Shown here: piece by piece, positions 50,101 to 63,956 of the stretch | Numbering within the stretch: position 1 is the stretch's first letter | How the letters are laid out: the number at the start of each line of letters is the position of its first letter | NCBI RefSeq assembly: GCF_031877795.1 | Contig: NC_133943.1 | Span: 12,083,001 to 12,147,000 of the forward strand | DNA from: Strix aluco | Lineage: Eukaryota; Chordata; Aves; Strigiformes; Strigidae | Direction: 5' to 3' | Length of the DNA: 64,000 bases | Made by a program: the position numbers and the translations under genes | Notes under the pieces: generated by a model | Told to the model about the DNA's origin: nothing | The model's input: only the letters and a program-made list of their open reading frames with translations | Database searches by the model: none

Positions 50101-53100
50101 CCATCTATGAAAGACGTCTGTGCTGTAAACCATCAGGTCACAGATTTTCCATTGGGATGCATGTTACTCTGTTCCTGTGCTCTTGCTGAGCTGGACTGCA
50201 GTGCCAGATGCAGTGGTGTAAGCTGGAAGGTAACCGATGAAATCAGTCATGATAGGGAGTCAGTCAACCATCTGCATGATCTTGAAAGCCTGCTTGTAGC
50301 AGGGTCAGTGTCTGATTACAGAGACCTTTGGTGTGGAAGGGGAAGAGAGATGCTTTCATGGTTGGGCTGGAGGGGTAGGTGTTACTTAGAATGGCAATTT
50401 TTTTTTTGTATCACAGACATTAGAGCAGTGTCTTACCCTGAATGGGATTTTGCTTTGCATTGCAATGAGTGCTGGTAGGGACTTGCCTTTCACCAGGACC
50501 AGCCCTTTGAAGTGCTGTGGCTCAGAGACACTCCTCCCCTTGTCTTCTTCTGGCAAGCACAGGTTGTCCTCTTCTTCCTTTCAGCTTCATGAAAATGGAG
50601 TCATTTGTGAACTTGCCAGGGTTTTGCACAACAGAGATGTTAGCACACTGCCTGCCATGGGAGATGGAGCCTTGAGTGATGTCAGTGGTGGCGGAGAGGT
50701 AATAAAGGCAAGTCCCACCCAAACCTGGATGTCCTGCTGTCTCCAGTTGAGATACTAATATAGAGATACAGAGTACGAGTATATACAGTTATAGATCTGG
50801 AAGTGGGGAAGGCACTAAACTGGGGGTGCGGTCCACAGCTGTTAGAGCTAATTCATATCCCTTCGGCACAGCAGCTGAGGCAAAGGGGAGCTGTAGCATG
50901 GAGACCCATGGGAGGAAAAAGAGAGAGCAGAACCACAGAAAGACATTCTGTGACTCAGAACAAGAAGGCCATTCCTCAGTAACTGCATAGCATGATTTGT
51001 TCAGCTCACTTAAAAGCTGGCTGTGTGGTCCCCCGTCCCTCTGGGGCTCCCTGCTGCAGAGAAAGACCCTTCTTAAAAGGGGATCCTCAGGGTACCTATT
51101 TATAGCATGGAAACCCCTCCAGAAGAGTCATCCAGCCCTGAATGAACATCTCCCCGTCCCCGGCAGAGCGATGTACAGGCTGTTCCTCCTGCAATCCCAG
51201 CCCCTCCTTCTCAGAGACCCAGCTGACATTTGCTAGCAGACTGTAAGGGACAGTTGCAGGCATCTCTCCCTGGCGCGGGAGGTGATGACACACCAGCTGC
51301 CACCACGCCGGGCTGGCAGGGGCAGGAGGAGGCAAGGAGAGGGGCAGGGTGCCGGGCTGCTCCGGCCCGGCTGCCCCTCGCTTGGCGGTGGGGGAGAGTC
51401 AAGTGAGGGAGGCGAGGGGTGCGTGCTGTTCCCAGAAGGGAAAGGTCAGGGCGCAGAGCTGTGGTGTGATTAGCCTCCGAGCCAGAGCTGGTGGCAGCAG
51501 GGCTTGGGGCCAGGGGGGCTGTGATTTCTAGGCATGACTTGTGGATGTTGGCCAGGAGACACAGAAATTAATTGGAGAGGGAGGAAAGGATTGTTGGTCT
51601 GAAGTGAAGCATAGGACTCTGTGGGACAGCTGGCTAGGGGCACAGTCAGCTCCCCCTACCAGTCTGCAAAGCCCCCCTGGACCTTAGGGGGACCCCAAGA
51701 GGGAGTGCTTGGGTTTGGTCTCAGGCTGGGCTGTCTCAGTCCAACCCTCTGTGCCGGGGGCATGCCACTGCTGAGCACCACACTTGAACTCACTTGTTTG
51801 GCTGCAGGAGAAGATTTCAGTTTGCTACAGTTAGATGGCAGAGCTTTGGGGATTTTCCTTTCTGGTGTGATACACCAAGCCAAAGGCTTGTAACCAAGTC
51901 AGAATGATTTCAGAGCTATTTTCTTTCTCTGCCTTAGAATTCCCTTTAACACACTAAACTCAGGAGGGGAAAAATGATGATAAAATTGTTTGGACAGGGC
52001 CAACTTTTTTAGCATAGATTTGGACAGTGCAGCTTATTGAGTGACTGTGACTGTAAGGAGGCTTCCATCAACTCTGCCAGTAAAGTCATAAATCCAATAC
52101 AGACTAGTGATGAAAAACAGAGAAAGGGAAGGACTCAAAGGAGAATGGTTGAAGGGTCAGATAGAGGCAACCGAAGAACAGAGGCAAAATGAAACATAGC
52201 CCCAGGAGAGTGTAAAAAGATGACAAAGAAACAAATGGAGATAAGAAAAGGGCCCAAGGAAGGACAATGCCTCAAGCACCAGCAGGAAACTCAAGGTGGA
52301 AAGCAAGAGGCTGGATCCCATGCGAAAGAGGAGGGAGAGGCTGGAAAGGGATTGTAGAAGGAGAAGAAACAGGGCTGGAAAATGCCGTGACAGCAGGATC
52401 TGCATTTCAGTGCAGGCAGCCTGACTGGTGCCTCTTCCCTCCTACGTTAGTAGTTCCATGTCTGCTTTCAGACAATATGAGTCTGATTTAGCAGATCTGG
52501 CAGGAGGAGGGCAGCAGGACAAAGAGAGAGGGGACAGTTTCTCAGTGATACAGAAATGCTGGGGAACCGTGGGTGAAAAAGCATGGCCATTAGAGAGGCA
52601 ATGCATGCACAGTCTGATCCCAGCGACAGGGGAGCTGTCCAAGGCAAGTGGTCAGCCTTATTTACTCTCCCAGAGCAAGGAAGGTGAGTGTTGTTTTATT
52701 TTTAAAGGTGGTCTCCTCTGCCTTGTGCCATGCTACGTCCTGCAGTGGGATTCCAGTTTCAGGAGGAGCAGGGGAAAATCAACCCCAACCAAATTAAAAG
52801 ATTCTGCTTTTATCCATAAATGGCATCAGATATTTTTGTCTCAAATCTCTGCCTGACAGAGCCAGTGCTGGAAGCACTGGCTTCGCAATCCAGCACCTCA
52901 GGAGGATGACCTGGGCAGGGAGCAGGCAGGCGGTGGGGCGGGTCTTGGCACAGGGCAGTGGAGCTATGTTTGAACACAGAGCACACAGTGCCAGGTAGTT
53001 TCAGACCTCACCTGACTGAGCCAGGTGGCCGTGCAGTGGGACCACGCCAGGGAACCAGTGATAAACTGGAGCTGGAATTTTTCCACCTGAAGCAGGACAA

Positions 53101-54169
53101 GCACACGATTCACTGAGAGGGCTAGTGAGAGGTAAAGGGAGGTGCTGTTTGAGAATTGCCTCAGCTGAGCATTTCAGAAGAAAGGCAGGCTGCTCAGCAG
53201 ACTCTCCTTTCCCTTGTTGCCAATGCCAGTGAAGTGTTTGGTTTCTCCTGGGGATGGGAGATGCTGAGGAAGAGCTGGCTCATTGCAAGCAACTAGTATG
53301 CAGGGGAAAGCTCTCTACACCTGCAAACTGCAAGTAAGGATTTAAGTAGCCCAAGTTAGGTGTTCAAATTATGCTGGTGAGCAGAGCATGATGACTACTG
53401 ATGACAGAGTAAATCAGCTGGGACAGGGCATTCAGACCTAATCAAGGGATGTGGAGGATGTTTCCACTGGACATGAGTGAAAAAGAGGCAACTGATCCTC
53501 CTGTTCAGTACAAATCCAACAAATCCTGACCCTGGGTGTCCAACCTGGATGTCACCTTTTTACTCTGCCAGTCTCAGAGCCAGGGGTCACAAGATCAAGC
53601 CAGTCCCTAGTCATGTCCCATCCTAGCCTGACACTGGAGAAAGCACAGAGCATGTCACACCCGTGCTGTGCTGCTCAGGTATTCTCCCGTGCCAGCCAAA
53701 ACTTTCAGCAGGCTCATTACAATGACTTTATGGCTCCTTCACACTGCTGGAGTGAAGAGAAAAGCCAGGGATTTTTGTCATGGGAGGAAACTCCTATTGC
53801 AAACCTCAGATGCTCCATAAACAGCTGGACTGTTTCTGTCTTTAGTGTTTACTTTCCTTCAATGTAGCAAAAGTGCCACATCTCAACTGACGGGGCACTG
53901 CAGAGCAGTCCCGCACCACGGTGGTGTCCCTTCGCAGTGGGAGCGGAGCAGGAGCAGGGCTGTCCCTGGTGCTGTGCTCCTCAGTCCAGCATCACCCGCA
54001 GCATCAGACTGTCCTGTGCCTTGGTTTTGGAGGTAGATGTTCCTTCTCTCTATTGCATATTACAGTCTTGATTTCAATATTTCTCTTTCCTGTCTCCCAT
54101 TCCAGCCAGAGCAAATGCAATGATAGTCATGAGGTGGCCTAAAACTGGCCTTGGGTTACGTAACCCTGA
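47127..54169. other. Intergenic DNA, no gene recognised
   Basis: Mostly unremarkable. A GC- and CpG-richer patch at 51230-51530 contains runs of GGCAGGGGCAGGAGGAGG type. Open frames up to 166 codons have no recognisable domain. Confidence 0.5.
48251..48265 (+). repeat. (GT)7 simple repeat
   Basis: A short perfect GT run of 15 bp. Confidence 0.85.
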
Positions 54170-54597
54170 TAGAGCACTGTGTGTGCTCCTTGTATGAGGA
54201 GGGGCTGAGGGAACTGGGGGTGTTTATTCTGGAGAAGAGGAGGCTGAGGGGAGACCTCATCGCCCTCTACAACTACCTGAAAGGAGGTTGCAGAGAGCTG
54301 GGGATGAGCCTCTTTAACCAAGTAACAAGTGATAGGACAAGAGGGAATGGTCTCAAGTTGTGCCAGAGAAGGTTTAGACTGGATATTAGGAAGCATTTTT
54401 TTACAGAACGGGTTGTTAGGCGTTGGAATGGGCTGCCCAGGGCAGTGGTGGAGTCCCCATCCCTGGAGGTGTTTAAGAGTCGGGTCGACATAGCGCTGAG
54501 AGATATGGTGTAGTTGGGAACTGTCAATGTTAGGCTAATGGTTGGACTAGATGATCTTCAAGGTCTTTTCCAACCTAGACGATTCTGTGATTCTGTG
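54170..54597 (+). mobile_element. CR1 LINE, 5'-truncated 3' end
   Basis: The sequence encodes the conserved C-terminal end of CR1 ORF2 (for example [20 protein letters not shown] and [20 protein letters not shown]), stopping at TAG 54511-54513. The usual CR1 3' UTR follows, with GGTTGGACTAGATGATCTTC, and two copies of the terminal 8-bp repeat ATTCTGTG at 54582-54597. The C-terminal frame is intact over about 110 codons, so this copy is younger than the one near 9.8 kb. It is the typical 5'-truncated insertion and encodes no complete protein. Confidence 0.95.
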
Positions 54598-54632
54598 TGT
54601 TGGTGTGGGTGTGTGTGACAGAGAGAGAGGAA
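54598..54632 (+). repeat. Short TG-rich then GA-rich simple repeat next to the CR1 tail
   Basis: A TG-rich run followed by GAGAGAGAG abuts the CR1 terminal repeats. It probably grew from the element's repeated tail or from the target site. Confidence 0.6.
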
Positions 54633-57519
54633 GATGACTGTATAAGCCAAATAGCAACAGATGCATTCAGGATCTGACTGTCATTTTAGCTGCATTGGGT
54701 TTTATGCAAAACACAGCTCACAAACAGCACAAAATTCTGTGGTTTGGTTTTAAACAAACAAGCAAATGAAGAAAGTTGACATGAAATCATCCTGTGTAGG
54801 CATTGCCTTGCCTTGTGTCTGCTTTGGAGTGGTGGCAAGGTGCAAATGCAGAAGCTGTGCCTCTGCACTCCGGCTCTGCAGGCTTTCCCAGCTCCAGAGC
54901 TAAGCCATGAGGCCAGTGCCCAGTGTTGTCCCTGAGCCCCTGGCTGCTCCCAGCTGCTTTCTTCTGCTTGTGCTTTTGTGCCTGTATCTTACCCTTCTAT
55001 TGCACAGGACTTGCACCTCTGGCATCCCTGTCTGTGACCCCTCTAACCGGCCTTTCCCTTCCTGCCATTGCAGCTTGGAAAGGGGAAACCTCTCATCCCC
55101 TCCTCTCCTCTGTCCTGAGCTGTCTCTGACCTCTGCCAAGACTTTCCCCTCCATCTCCGTGGGGCAGTGGGAGGCCCCCAAGGACCTGTGCTGGCAGAGC
55201 TGCCCTGACTGGGAGCAGAGAGCTGCACATCACACTCACTTGCTGGGATCAGCATGGGAGCTCACATGGAGCTGGGGATCCAGGAGCTGGCAGCTGCTGG
55301 TCCAAACAGTGGCTGCAGAGGGAAATGTTGGCACAGGTGCTGTGGTTTGCCAACATGATGCCTACTTGAGAGCCTGCATGAGTGGCGGACCAGAATACAT
55401 TACCTTTCCTGTGCTGGCAATGAGCTTTGCCCCCTGCATCCGAGCATAAAACCTCTGAGCACAGAAGCAGTCTTTGCTGTTGGTGAAATGCCTCTCAAAA
55501 CTCTCCTGACATGTGAGGAAGGTGTTTCTTCCATCCAAGCAGGTGCTCTGATGGTGGTAAGGGTACAGACCCAGTTTCAGCCATGCAGGCAGGGCAAAGA
55601 GCCATCTCCAGCAGCCTGCTGTGGCTCTTTAGCTCTGCTCAGGGCTGCAGAGACAAAAAAACCTCTGGAGGTTTCAGACTCAGGCACTCCTGTCAGGCAC
55701 CACGGCACCCACACAACCCTGTATGTTGTATAGGAATGAAGTGAAGCTCACAGGGCTTCATCCAGCACCCAGGAGCCCAAGGCTGTCATTTCATGGTGAA
55801 ACGTTTCCCCGCAGTCTTCTGCTGGAGTCAAGTGAAAATGAGGAAATCTCTCCTTGCATTTTTTAAAGAAAGATCTCCTACGGATGGGATGAAATGCTTG
55901 TGAGCATCCCCCAAAGTGTCACAAATCAAACTGCCAAGAAAAGAGTCTCTGCCAAATGCATTGCTTTTTTTGAATAAAAGCCATAGCTAGGGAGAGAAGC
56001 ATCTTGTTTTGGAAATTGGGACAGACATACTTGGGCTGTGCCTGCTTGTTCTTTGGTTGGCATTAGCTGGGGTTTTTAACTTACAGTGTCCATGAGTGCT
56101 GAAAGACTTAGAAGGTGGCTTAAAAAAAAAGCATTTTTTAATGTGTTTTCTATTAGGAGCCTCCAACTGTAGATAGAGATGCCCAGAGAAGACCAGTGAT
56201 GGACAACAGTTGAAAACAGCCTGATGTCCATACACCATCTTTGTTTCCCTTATTTTCCATCCCTCCCCTTCTGGAGCTGAAGCATTTGAATCCTGCAACC
56301 AGGTTCTTTCCTGAAGCATCTTTTCCCCCCTCTTCCTTGTAGAAGACACCAAGACAAACCCATGCATTTGGAAAGTCCCCTCCCAATCCTTGGCACAGGG
56401 CAGGATTATATAAAGCAATAATTGATGATTTCCCCTCAGCCCCCAGGTTCCTTCCTGAGTTGTTGAATCTTTGTGTAGAGCAACGATTTCCTCTAAAATG
56501 AGCAGCAAGCTCGCTTCCTTCTCGGAGGCTGCTCTGCTGCCTGCCAAGGCATGATTGGGGAGGGTGTGGAGCAGGTGTTTCTGTCATTCTGCAGGCACGC
56601 TTGCCTTTGCAGTGAGCGTGTCTGACAGGTATGGAGACGAATCAGGAAAGCCATCTCCCTGCCCCGGTGTGGTGATGGCCTTGGTGATAAGTGGGAGATG
56701 CAGCTGTGAGGTGCGAGTGGGGAGACTTGGTTTTCCCACGAGGAGAGCTGTGGGAAGGGGTTGGGTACCTGGCTGGCACCAGGGATGCTGCCTGGGCTTT
56801 GGCATCAGCATCGCTCCCAGAAGTGTTGTTGCTCTTAGTTTGCTTTTTATTTATTACCTTGGGGTGTCTTCACAGTGCAAGACATGTCAGCCAGCAGCTG
56901 TGGTTTGGGAGGGACAGGTCAGTGTAGCTCACCTCTCCTGGTATGTCCATCATGCACACTTGTCAGCATGGCGAACGGGCCTGCCTTGCTGCAACCATGC
57001 TATTTCCAGTGCCTGTGGTAAGAGGAGCGGGTGCCACGTGGCTAGCATCAACGCTACTTTGATGAGATGGTTTTGCCAGGAGCAGAGGGGCCCCAAGGAC
57101 AGGGAGACCTCCTGCGGGGAGGTGGGAGCCCAGCAGGACTGGGACCCATGCAGGACCCTGGCTATATTAGGGGTGTAAACCTATCCATGGTCCAGATCTG
57201 GGCTGGAGATGTCCTGCTGTGCAAGGTGCCCTTGGAGTGACATGGAGACACCTCCAGCCTTCAGTGTCTGTAGCTGTTCCCTGAAAAGTAATCTGGGTTA
57301 TATTGCCACTGCGTAGAGACTCTGCTGTTACTGAAACACGTGCAACTTGGTAGTGCCAGAATGTTTGTTCAGGCTTTGTACATAATTCCTCAAGACCTCA
57401 ATCCTCTCTGAAGCACAAAAGCTTTTATGTGAGGTGCTTGTTGAGTCACAGGAAGAAATATGGCATTAAAGTATCACTTTGTTCCGAAGTAACAAACATC
57501 TACGATGCAGGACCCAGAT
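54633..57519. other. Intergenic DNA, no gene recognised
   Basis: Frames of 180-207 codons (54907-55449 and 56555-57178 on +, 55987-56547 on -) lack domains and look like chance open frames in stop-poor sequence. Confidence 0.5.
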
Positions 57520-57710
57520 TAGAAACCGAGAGCGCTGAGGTCTGTGCTCCGCTGCCGTGACTCATTTCACATCTCCGTGCCTCGGCACACTTGCCTGCGA
57601 AATGGAGCCTGCCAGGCGTGCGGTGCCTGGAAGGGCAGTGTCTCTGCAAGTGATGTCCAGGAGTTTGGAGACAAGATGCTTCACAACTGTCAGATATTGT
57701 AATTTCTTGG
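57520..57710 (+). mobile_element. Possible MIR-like SINE fragment
   Basis: GACTCATTTCACATCTCCGT, then GCCTCGGCACACTTGCC and TGCGAAATGGAG, resembles the MIR core from the 'CACTTAACCTCTCTGTGCC' segment to 'AAAATGGG'. Similarity fades after about 57620. Confidence 0.45.
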
Positions 57711-60700
57711 CTATCGCAGCAGGAATCTGAACCTCAGCCTGATCCAGTTTCACTTAACAATTAAACCTTTTTGTTACTTTGCCAGAGCTCATCTAGGGTA
57801 TGGTGAGGTTGTCTGTAAGATAACTGCCACTAGGTCATTATGCCACCGAAAGGGTGAGGGACCGGGGCTAGATCGCCAGAGGATAAACCCCTTTGCACCA
57901 AGAGGGCAACCCTTGCATAGTAGCAGTAGAAAGCCATTTTGTGTTATATTTATCAGTCAGTCTTGAGTCATCCTGCCTAATCTAAAAGTTACTCCAATCC
58001 CTGTGAAAGCTTCATGTTTTCATTAACCCTAAGTACAAGTTAACTTTCCTTCCTTCAGCTGATGACAAAAAAGGTTGTGTTTGCAGATGACTTTCTTCCA
58101 TCCCCTCTGCTTCTTGCATGATTCATGCAGGGATGCCGCATTCCTCTGTCAGTGATACAAGAAGCCAGGCTAAAGAGGCAATTGCATCATGAACATCAAT
58201 GCAAACCGGGCCAGAGAAGTCAGAGGATGCTAATGGGTGTTTTTCTGTACACATGCTAATTATAGCATCACCAAAGCCAGGTCCAAGCTAGGACTTTGCC
58301 TGAGGAAACCCCCAGTGATTTTAGCCAGGAGTTCCAATTGCTGTTTGTTACAAGTAAATGACTAACAGAAACTAGACCTGTTAGGTCATCTTGTGCATTT
58401 CTGGAGGATTCCTCTGCTATAGTGTAAACATAGGGATGGTTATATTGTGCTCAGAAGTCACCCTAAAGTTTTTCAAGCTGTGTTTGTCCTGTGCAGGATG
58501 ATGGGGTGCCCACCTCTTCACTGGGCAGGAGAATCTGGGACACCCCAGAGGCACACCATTTCCTATGTCTGTATCTCCTCTGTTTTACCCCTTTGCTCAC
58601 AGTTATTCTGTTTTGACCCTTCCTCCTGAGCTCTCTGTTCAAGGAGGGCAGCAGAGCCATGCCAGGGCCCTGCCTGCACTGCTTGTCCTGTGCCTGTGCC
58701 ATGCTTCTCACCGCAGGCATCCTCCTCCCCATCCACAGCTCCTGCAAAGGATGGCGATGAAAATAACAAGCACTGTATTGATAATAATAGAGACAATTTA
58801 GAGATGAGCTGCTGAGTGATTAAAGGGCTGGCTGGACTGGTTTTTGAGGCGAGAATAATAGAGCTGAATATATGGGTGCATCTCACCCGCTCCACCTTTT
58901 GTCTTCCTTACATGGAAGTTGTTAACATTTGACTTCCAGTAATTTATGAAAAGCTGTTACGATTTCCACACAGACTGCCGCAGGATTGATTTCTGTGCCA
59001 CAGAAACCACTCTTTCATTGCACATCACGGGTTCTTTACTGGCCATTTTATCACATTGTTGGAAACTCCTGTGATCCTGAACGCTGCTCTGTCCTCTTGC
59101 CATGGCAGTGAGCCCTTGTATCTCAGGGTCGAACGTGGAAGAATCAGATGACGTTACACAGCTGCTGGTCACTCTCCAATAAGAAGTTGGAGGCCTTCGG
59201 ATTTCAATGCTGTCATAACTATGCAACTGATTTAAAATATAATAAACTTGAAAGCTCTTCCATATCAGACCATCAGAGGGCTGTAGATGAGCTGCTTGAA
59301 CCCCTCGTAAATACCAGGGCTGTCATTCCTGCAGATGGACCATCCATTTTTAAATGGGGTTTCAGGTTACAGCTAGGCTCCACAGCACAGCCTGCGATTA
59401 CTGCAGGGTCATGATGTTGTGAGATAAGATTTGGCCCTTCCTTGAAGAGCAGGGAAATTACAGTAAATAAATCACTGAAATGAGAACCCGGTGTAACCTT
59501 TAATTTTCTGCCCCTGCCATTTTTGCATGTTCCTGGAGAGGTTTTGCTGCGCTTTTCCTCTCCTTTAGTTAACTTCTGCAAGGGTTGTCTCACTTCCAGC
59601 CCCTTTCTGGGGGACAGAAGGACAGGTCTTGCTGTTATGTTATGCGCAACTGAGATTTGCACCGGAAAGCCTGGGTTAGGTGATCACAGCCTCCCTGGCT
59701 GAAAACAGCCGAAGACAGGTGTAGCTGTTGATGAAGGAGGGCAAGGGCAGGGGCACTGGAGGAAGGGGTGCATCCCATCAAGTGCAGCAGGTCACCGTGA
59801 CTGAAACCATGAGATCATCAACAAGCCGAGCTCCACCTCACAGGGAAGTCTTTTTATATCTCCATGGCAGATGCCAACCATTTGCTCACTCCCTGAAGAA
59901 GGTGCTTGCCAGAGAGCAAAGCAGTAAAGTCCCTGAGGGCTGCTGTGGTGCAATCACCACCTCGAAGCTGGGCTCTGGGAAAACAGGCCTTTTTGCTGTG
60001 GTTGTATTTACCCAGGTGTGATGCCTGCTCCACCCATGGATTCCTGGCCATTGCCTTCATGCTGTTTGCACTGCAGGACTGGGTTGCTGCCCGATGCAGG
60101 GTTGTGTTGTGTCTGCCTGTGATACCATCAGCTGCGTGCAGCATCTCGGTGAGCCAGCTGCTCTTGGGCGACTGTTGCTTTGCTTTGATGAAGGAAACCA
60201 AAGTGTAGTGTGAACTGGGCCGTGGTAAGGCTGAACATTTTCTGCACAGGTTTAGCCACGTAAACCCTGGGAGTATTTATCAGCCCTGGCACAAACCTTT
60301 CTGTTTCACCCTTTGATATAGGTGAGCAGGATAAGGGAAAAAGAATCGGACTCACTCTCATCAAGTAACATCTACTCATCTATGAGTGAATGATTACCCA
60401 AGGCAATTTTTAAGCTCCAGAGCTGCTTTTGAAAAAGTTACTGGAGATCTGTTGCACAAGATAGAAATAGAGGATGGCCAGGGCTCAGTCTCTCTCCCTG
60501 CCCACACAGTTATGTGTTTCTAATACGGTTATCACCAATTTAATGGGATGATAGAGCTGCAGGACTTCCAAAGAGCAGTGTCCTCCAAACACCAATGACA
60601 TAACCATGATTGCAGATAATTGCCACTCACACTCTCCTTCAAGTTGTTTGTGTGACTCCAGCATACACAAGGTGAAATGAATGTGTTTGCTCTTAGGTTA

Positions 60701-62439
60701 TTCTTGTGTGAGGTAAAAAATAGGTTTGTTCTTTATTAGGTTAAATACTGTGAGGAGGGGATGGGAAGGAGTGCCGATAGCTGCTGTATGCTGAAGCTGT
60801 GTTATGTGGACAGTTCAGAAACAGTCTATGGGGAGAATGTCTGAGGGGCATAACATGCTGCCCAGTCTTTGAAATAAGACTTTCTGCTTGTTCTTAGGTG
60901 GGACACAGTGTCATGCGGGGACCCACCTGCCTCAGGTCTGGTTTCAGTGCTGTGCTCTGCAGTTCTGCACGGCTCTGCCACATTCAGCATCCTTTTCTGA
61001 TGTCTAGCTGCTCCCTGGCTGTCAAGAGCAGGACACTTGCATTGTTGCTCAGGAGTCTCCAGCCTTTCTTTAGTCTTAGGAAAGAGAGATGAGAAACTGC
61101 TGTTGTGGAGAAAACAGGCTGAGAGCCCTCAGCATGGGGGAGAGCTGCTTTATGCTGTACCCCATGCGGGTTAGGTATGTGTGCAGGGAGGATGCCAGCT
61201 GAGGGAGGGTTAATGCCACTTCCACCTTCCCTAGAGCCTCCTGTGTCCTGCTGTGTCCTGGGAGGCAGTCACTGTGCAGCACGGCTATGGAGAAAGGGCT
61301 GTGACAGGGGTAGCCATGCTGTTTGCACTGCTTTTGTGTTATTTACGTACTCTGTCAGAGTCACCGCTGCCACCAGAGGGGAAGGACTTGCTGTCTCCAG
61401 ATGGTTTCTTTGTGCTGAATCACTTACATTTACGTAACTGCCTTTCCCCAAATGTTAGCAAACTGTACAGGCCCTCAAAGCCTGCCTTAAGAAAACTTCA
61501 AAAACTTGTGGCTTTTCTTCTCCCTCTTTCATTTGCTTTCCTCTGTTCTCTTTGCCTGCTCCCTTCCAAGCTGTTAACGTTCGTGTCAGCATCAAGTGTT
61601 CGAGCTGCCATCAACTATCCCAAGGGGCACCAGCATATCTCTTAATTCCCAATGGCAGCAGCAATACCTTGCCAGGTCAAATGTTGTCAAAATTTAAGGC
61701 TCTGAAAAAGAAACCCTGACCTTTATGAGCCCTGTAACCACTCCTGAGAAGACAGAACGCTTCCTGCCCTGCTGCAGCACTAACATTTCACCAGTTTCTC
61801 TTTCTACTTTGATTCCCATTCATCAGAGAAGCTTCCCTTTCGCCCTGTGCACCTGCTGCAGTCTGGCTAAAAGCCACCCTGAGCCCCTGAACAAACCCAA
61901 TCTGTCCTGGGCAGACCCTGAAATATTTCCACATCTCTGGGTGTGGTCCCCCTCCAGCAGGAGGACAGTAGCAGACAGAAACTGGTGACTACTTCCTTCC
62001 CAAGTGGTGATGCTTAAAAATACATCACTAAAGTCATATTTAGGACCAGCTGCTTTTGAGCTGTCCCACGGCCTGTATCCTCTTGCCGAATACAAATTTA
62101 TGTAACACGATGGAGTGATTTGAAATTGCAAGAACTGAATTTCTCCCATAATTACCTCTCACAGGCAGCTGCTGCCCTGTTCCTTGTCCTCTTTGCCATG
62201 TCCCAATCTCAAGAAGTCAAGCAGGTGGATAATACACAGTTTTGAAGAATAAGTTCTAAAGGAAAGGAAGGGATTTATTTCAATAAAGAATCTTATTTGT
62301 GGGTGAAATGGCATCCGCTATGTCTCTGAGAGTCTAAACTAGTTACAACATTACCTCATTAATCATGTTAGTCATAAACTAACATTAGTGTTAGCTCACA
62401 CATTCATCAGGGGATGTCAGAGCACAGAGAGTTGTCTGA
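57711..62439. other. Intergenic DNA with candidate conserved blocks
   Basis: AT-richer stretches at 57930-58280 and 59200-59520 contain homeodomain-type TAAT and GATA-type motifs. No exon or repeat is recognised. Confidence 0.5.
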
Positions 62440-62610
62440 AGACTGTAGATTTGGAAACCACATTTATATCACTAGTGGCTCTGGCTTGCTAAGCGACCTT
62501 GGTCAGATCATAGCCACTTATCTGCTGGGTGGGAGAGATAATGCTTCTTTCCTAACTGCTTCGAGATCAGCAGATGAAACACACCATTTTGAAAATGAGG
62601 GAAATAAATA
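62440..62610 (+). mobile_element. Possible MIR-like SINE fragment
   Basis: TAAGCGACCTTGGTCAGATC followed by CTTATCTGCTGGGTGGGAGA and GATAATGCTTCTTTCCTAAC follows the order of MIR segments ('TGTGACCTTGGGCAAG', 'GGGGATAATA', 'CCTACCTC'). The match is diverged. Confidence 0.4.
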
Positions 62611-63899
62611 CTTTTGTGTTGACGTAAGCAGGCAAATAAATGCCTTCCCTTCCTCCTTCCTCCCAGCCGCCAGCAGGACCACGCTCCGACACCAGCCGCC
62701 AGCTGCACACTGTGGTGCTGGGGGCTGCAGGCAGGAGCCTCCTTCCTTCTCGGAGAGGGTCACAAGAGCCATTTCCTCCATGTGGCCTCACTTCAGACCC
62801 TTTCTGGCATCACGTGGGGTCAGCAGCCAATGCACATCACGCTCTGGCTTTAATTGAGGAAGGAGAAGAGCAGTCTGGAGGTGGGCTGGGTGGCAGGAGC
62901 ATTGGACGTGGATGGACACAAACCACTCGTCTCCTTCTCTGGCAAGGCTCCACCAGGCTCCACTCCTTCCCAGCAGGAAATGAAACCCCAGCAGCCACCA
63001 GTTTCCGTCTTATGGAGTGGACTGTGGCAGCTCAGCAGGGTGCAGCAATTATTAAGTGTGGTGAAAGTGTCTCATTCAGTCTCCCTGCACCCTGCCTAGC
63101 CCCTGGGGCTAGAGTGGGGTTCGTAGGCTGCCTGAGGATAAGGGACTTGGTTGTAAACCATTTCCCACATCCGAGGCCATTCCACTTGTGCCCTTGGGAT
63201 CAGAGATCATCCCCACTGGAGCCTTGCATGGGAACGGCGTCTGCGAGAGAGACAGCCGCAGAGCTGCACGTGACAGACGAAGGGAGGACGTCCTCTGTGT
63301 CTCGCACTCTCTTGTTGCCTCTTCCCTCCAGGAAGAGTCTCAAGGGAACCACAGCAGTGTCACAAAATCTCACAGCAAAGCACAAATGGGGATCTTAAGT
63401 CTCTGTGTTTCCAAAGGGAGAGATGGTAATGCCCAATTTCACCTGGCATGAATGCCATCTGTGTCCCTGTCCCTTATTCAAGGCTGATAATCATCATGGA
63501 AATGCTTGGTTCAAGGAGGCAGAATTTAGGTTAGAACAATCTGGGTAGCTGTGACTGTCAGTTATGGGTGTATGCATGTAGGAAATGCACCAAATTCCTC
63601 TAAGAATGTGATTCTGTGCTCTGACCAACCATGGGACAGCTGGTTTGGATGTTTGCCAGTGAATCGGAAGCAGAGATCTGGACCTTCTTTCCCATTCCCT
63701 TAACTCCAGCCAGATTGCTGGTGGTGGATTGGGTCTCTGAATCTGACTCAGTCCCCCTTTACTAGCAATGATATGCTGGGCATGGGAAAAGCTCACTCTT
63801 CCCGCTTTATTCAGTAAAAAGGAAGCCTTTTACAGGGAAAAGAAGCAGTTTTGCTTGTTACCTGTTGGACCCTTGCACCAATACAGCATGGAGGTAGCC
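62611..63899. other. Intergenic DNA, no gene recognised
   Basis: Overlapping frames at 62640-63451 have no recognisable domain. A frame on the + strand is open from 63747 to the window edge and is discussed as a finding. Confidence 0.45.
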
Positions 63900-63956
63900 T
63901 TGAGGGACGCTGCGATGGCTTCATGCAGCTTTGAGGAACACTGTGATGACTTCATG
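63900..63956 (+). repeat. 31-bp-spaced direct duplication (26-bp matched core)
   Basis: A 26-bp segment beginning TTGAGG and ending CTTCATG occurs at 63900-63925 and again at 63931-63956. The copies differ at four positions, all transitions, two of which are CpG-type changes. This points to a local tandem duplication followed by mutation. Confidence 0.75.
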
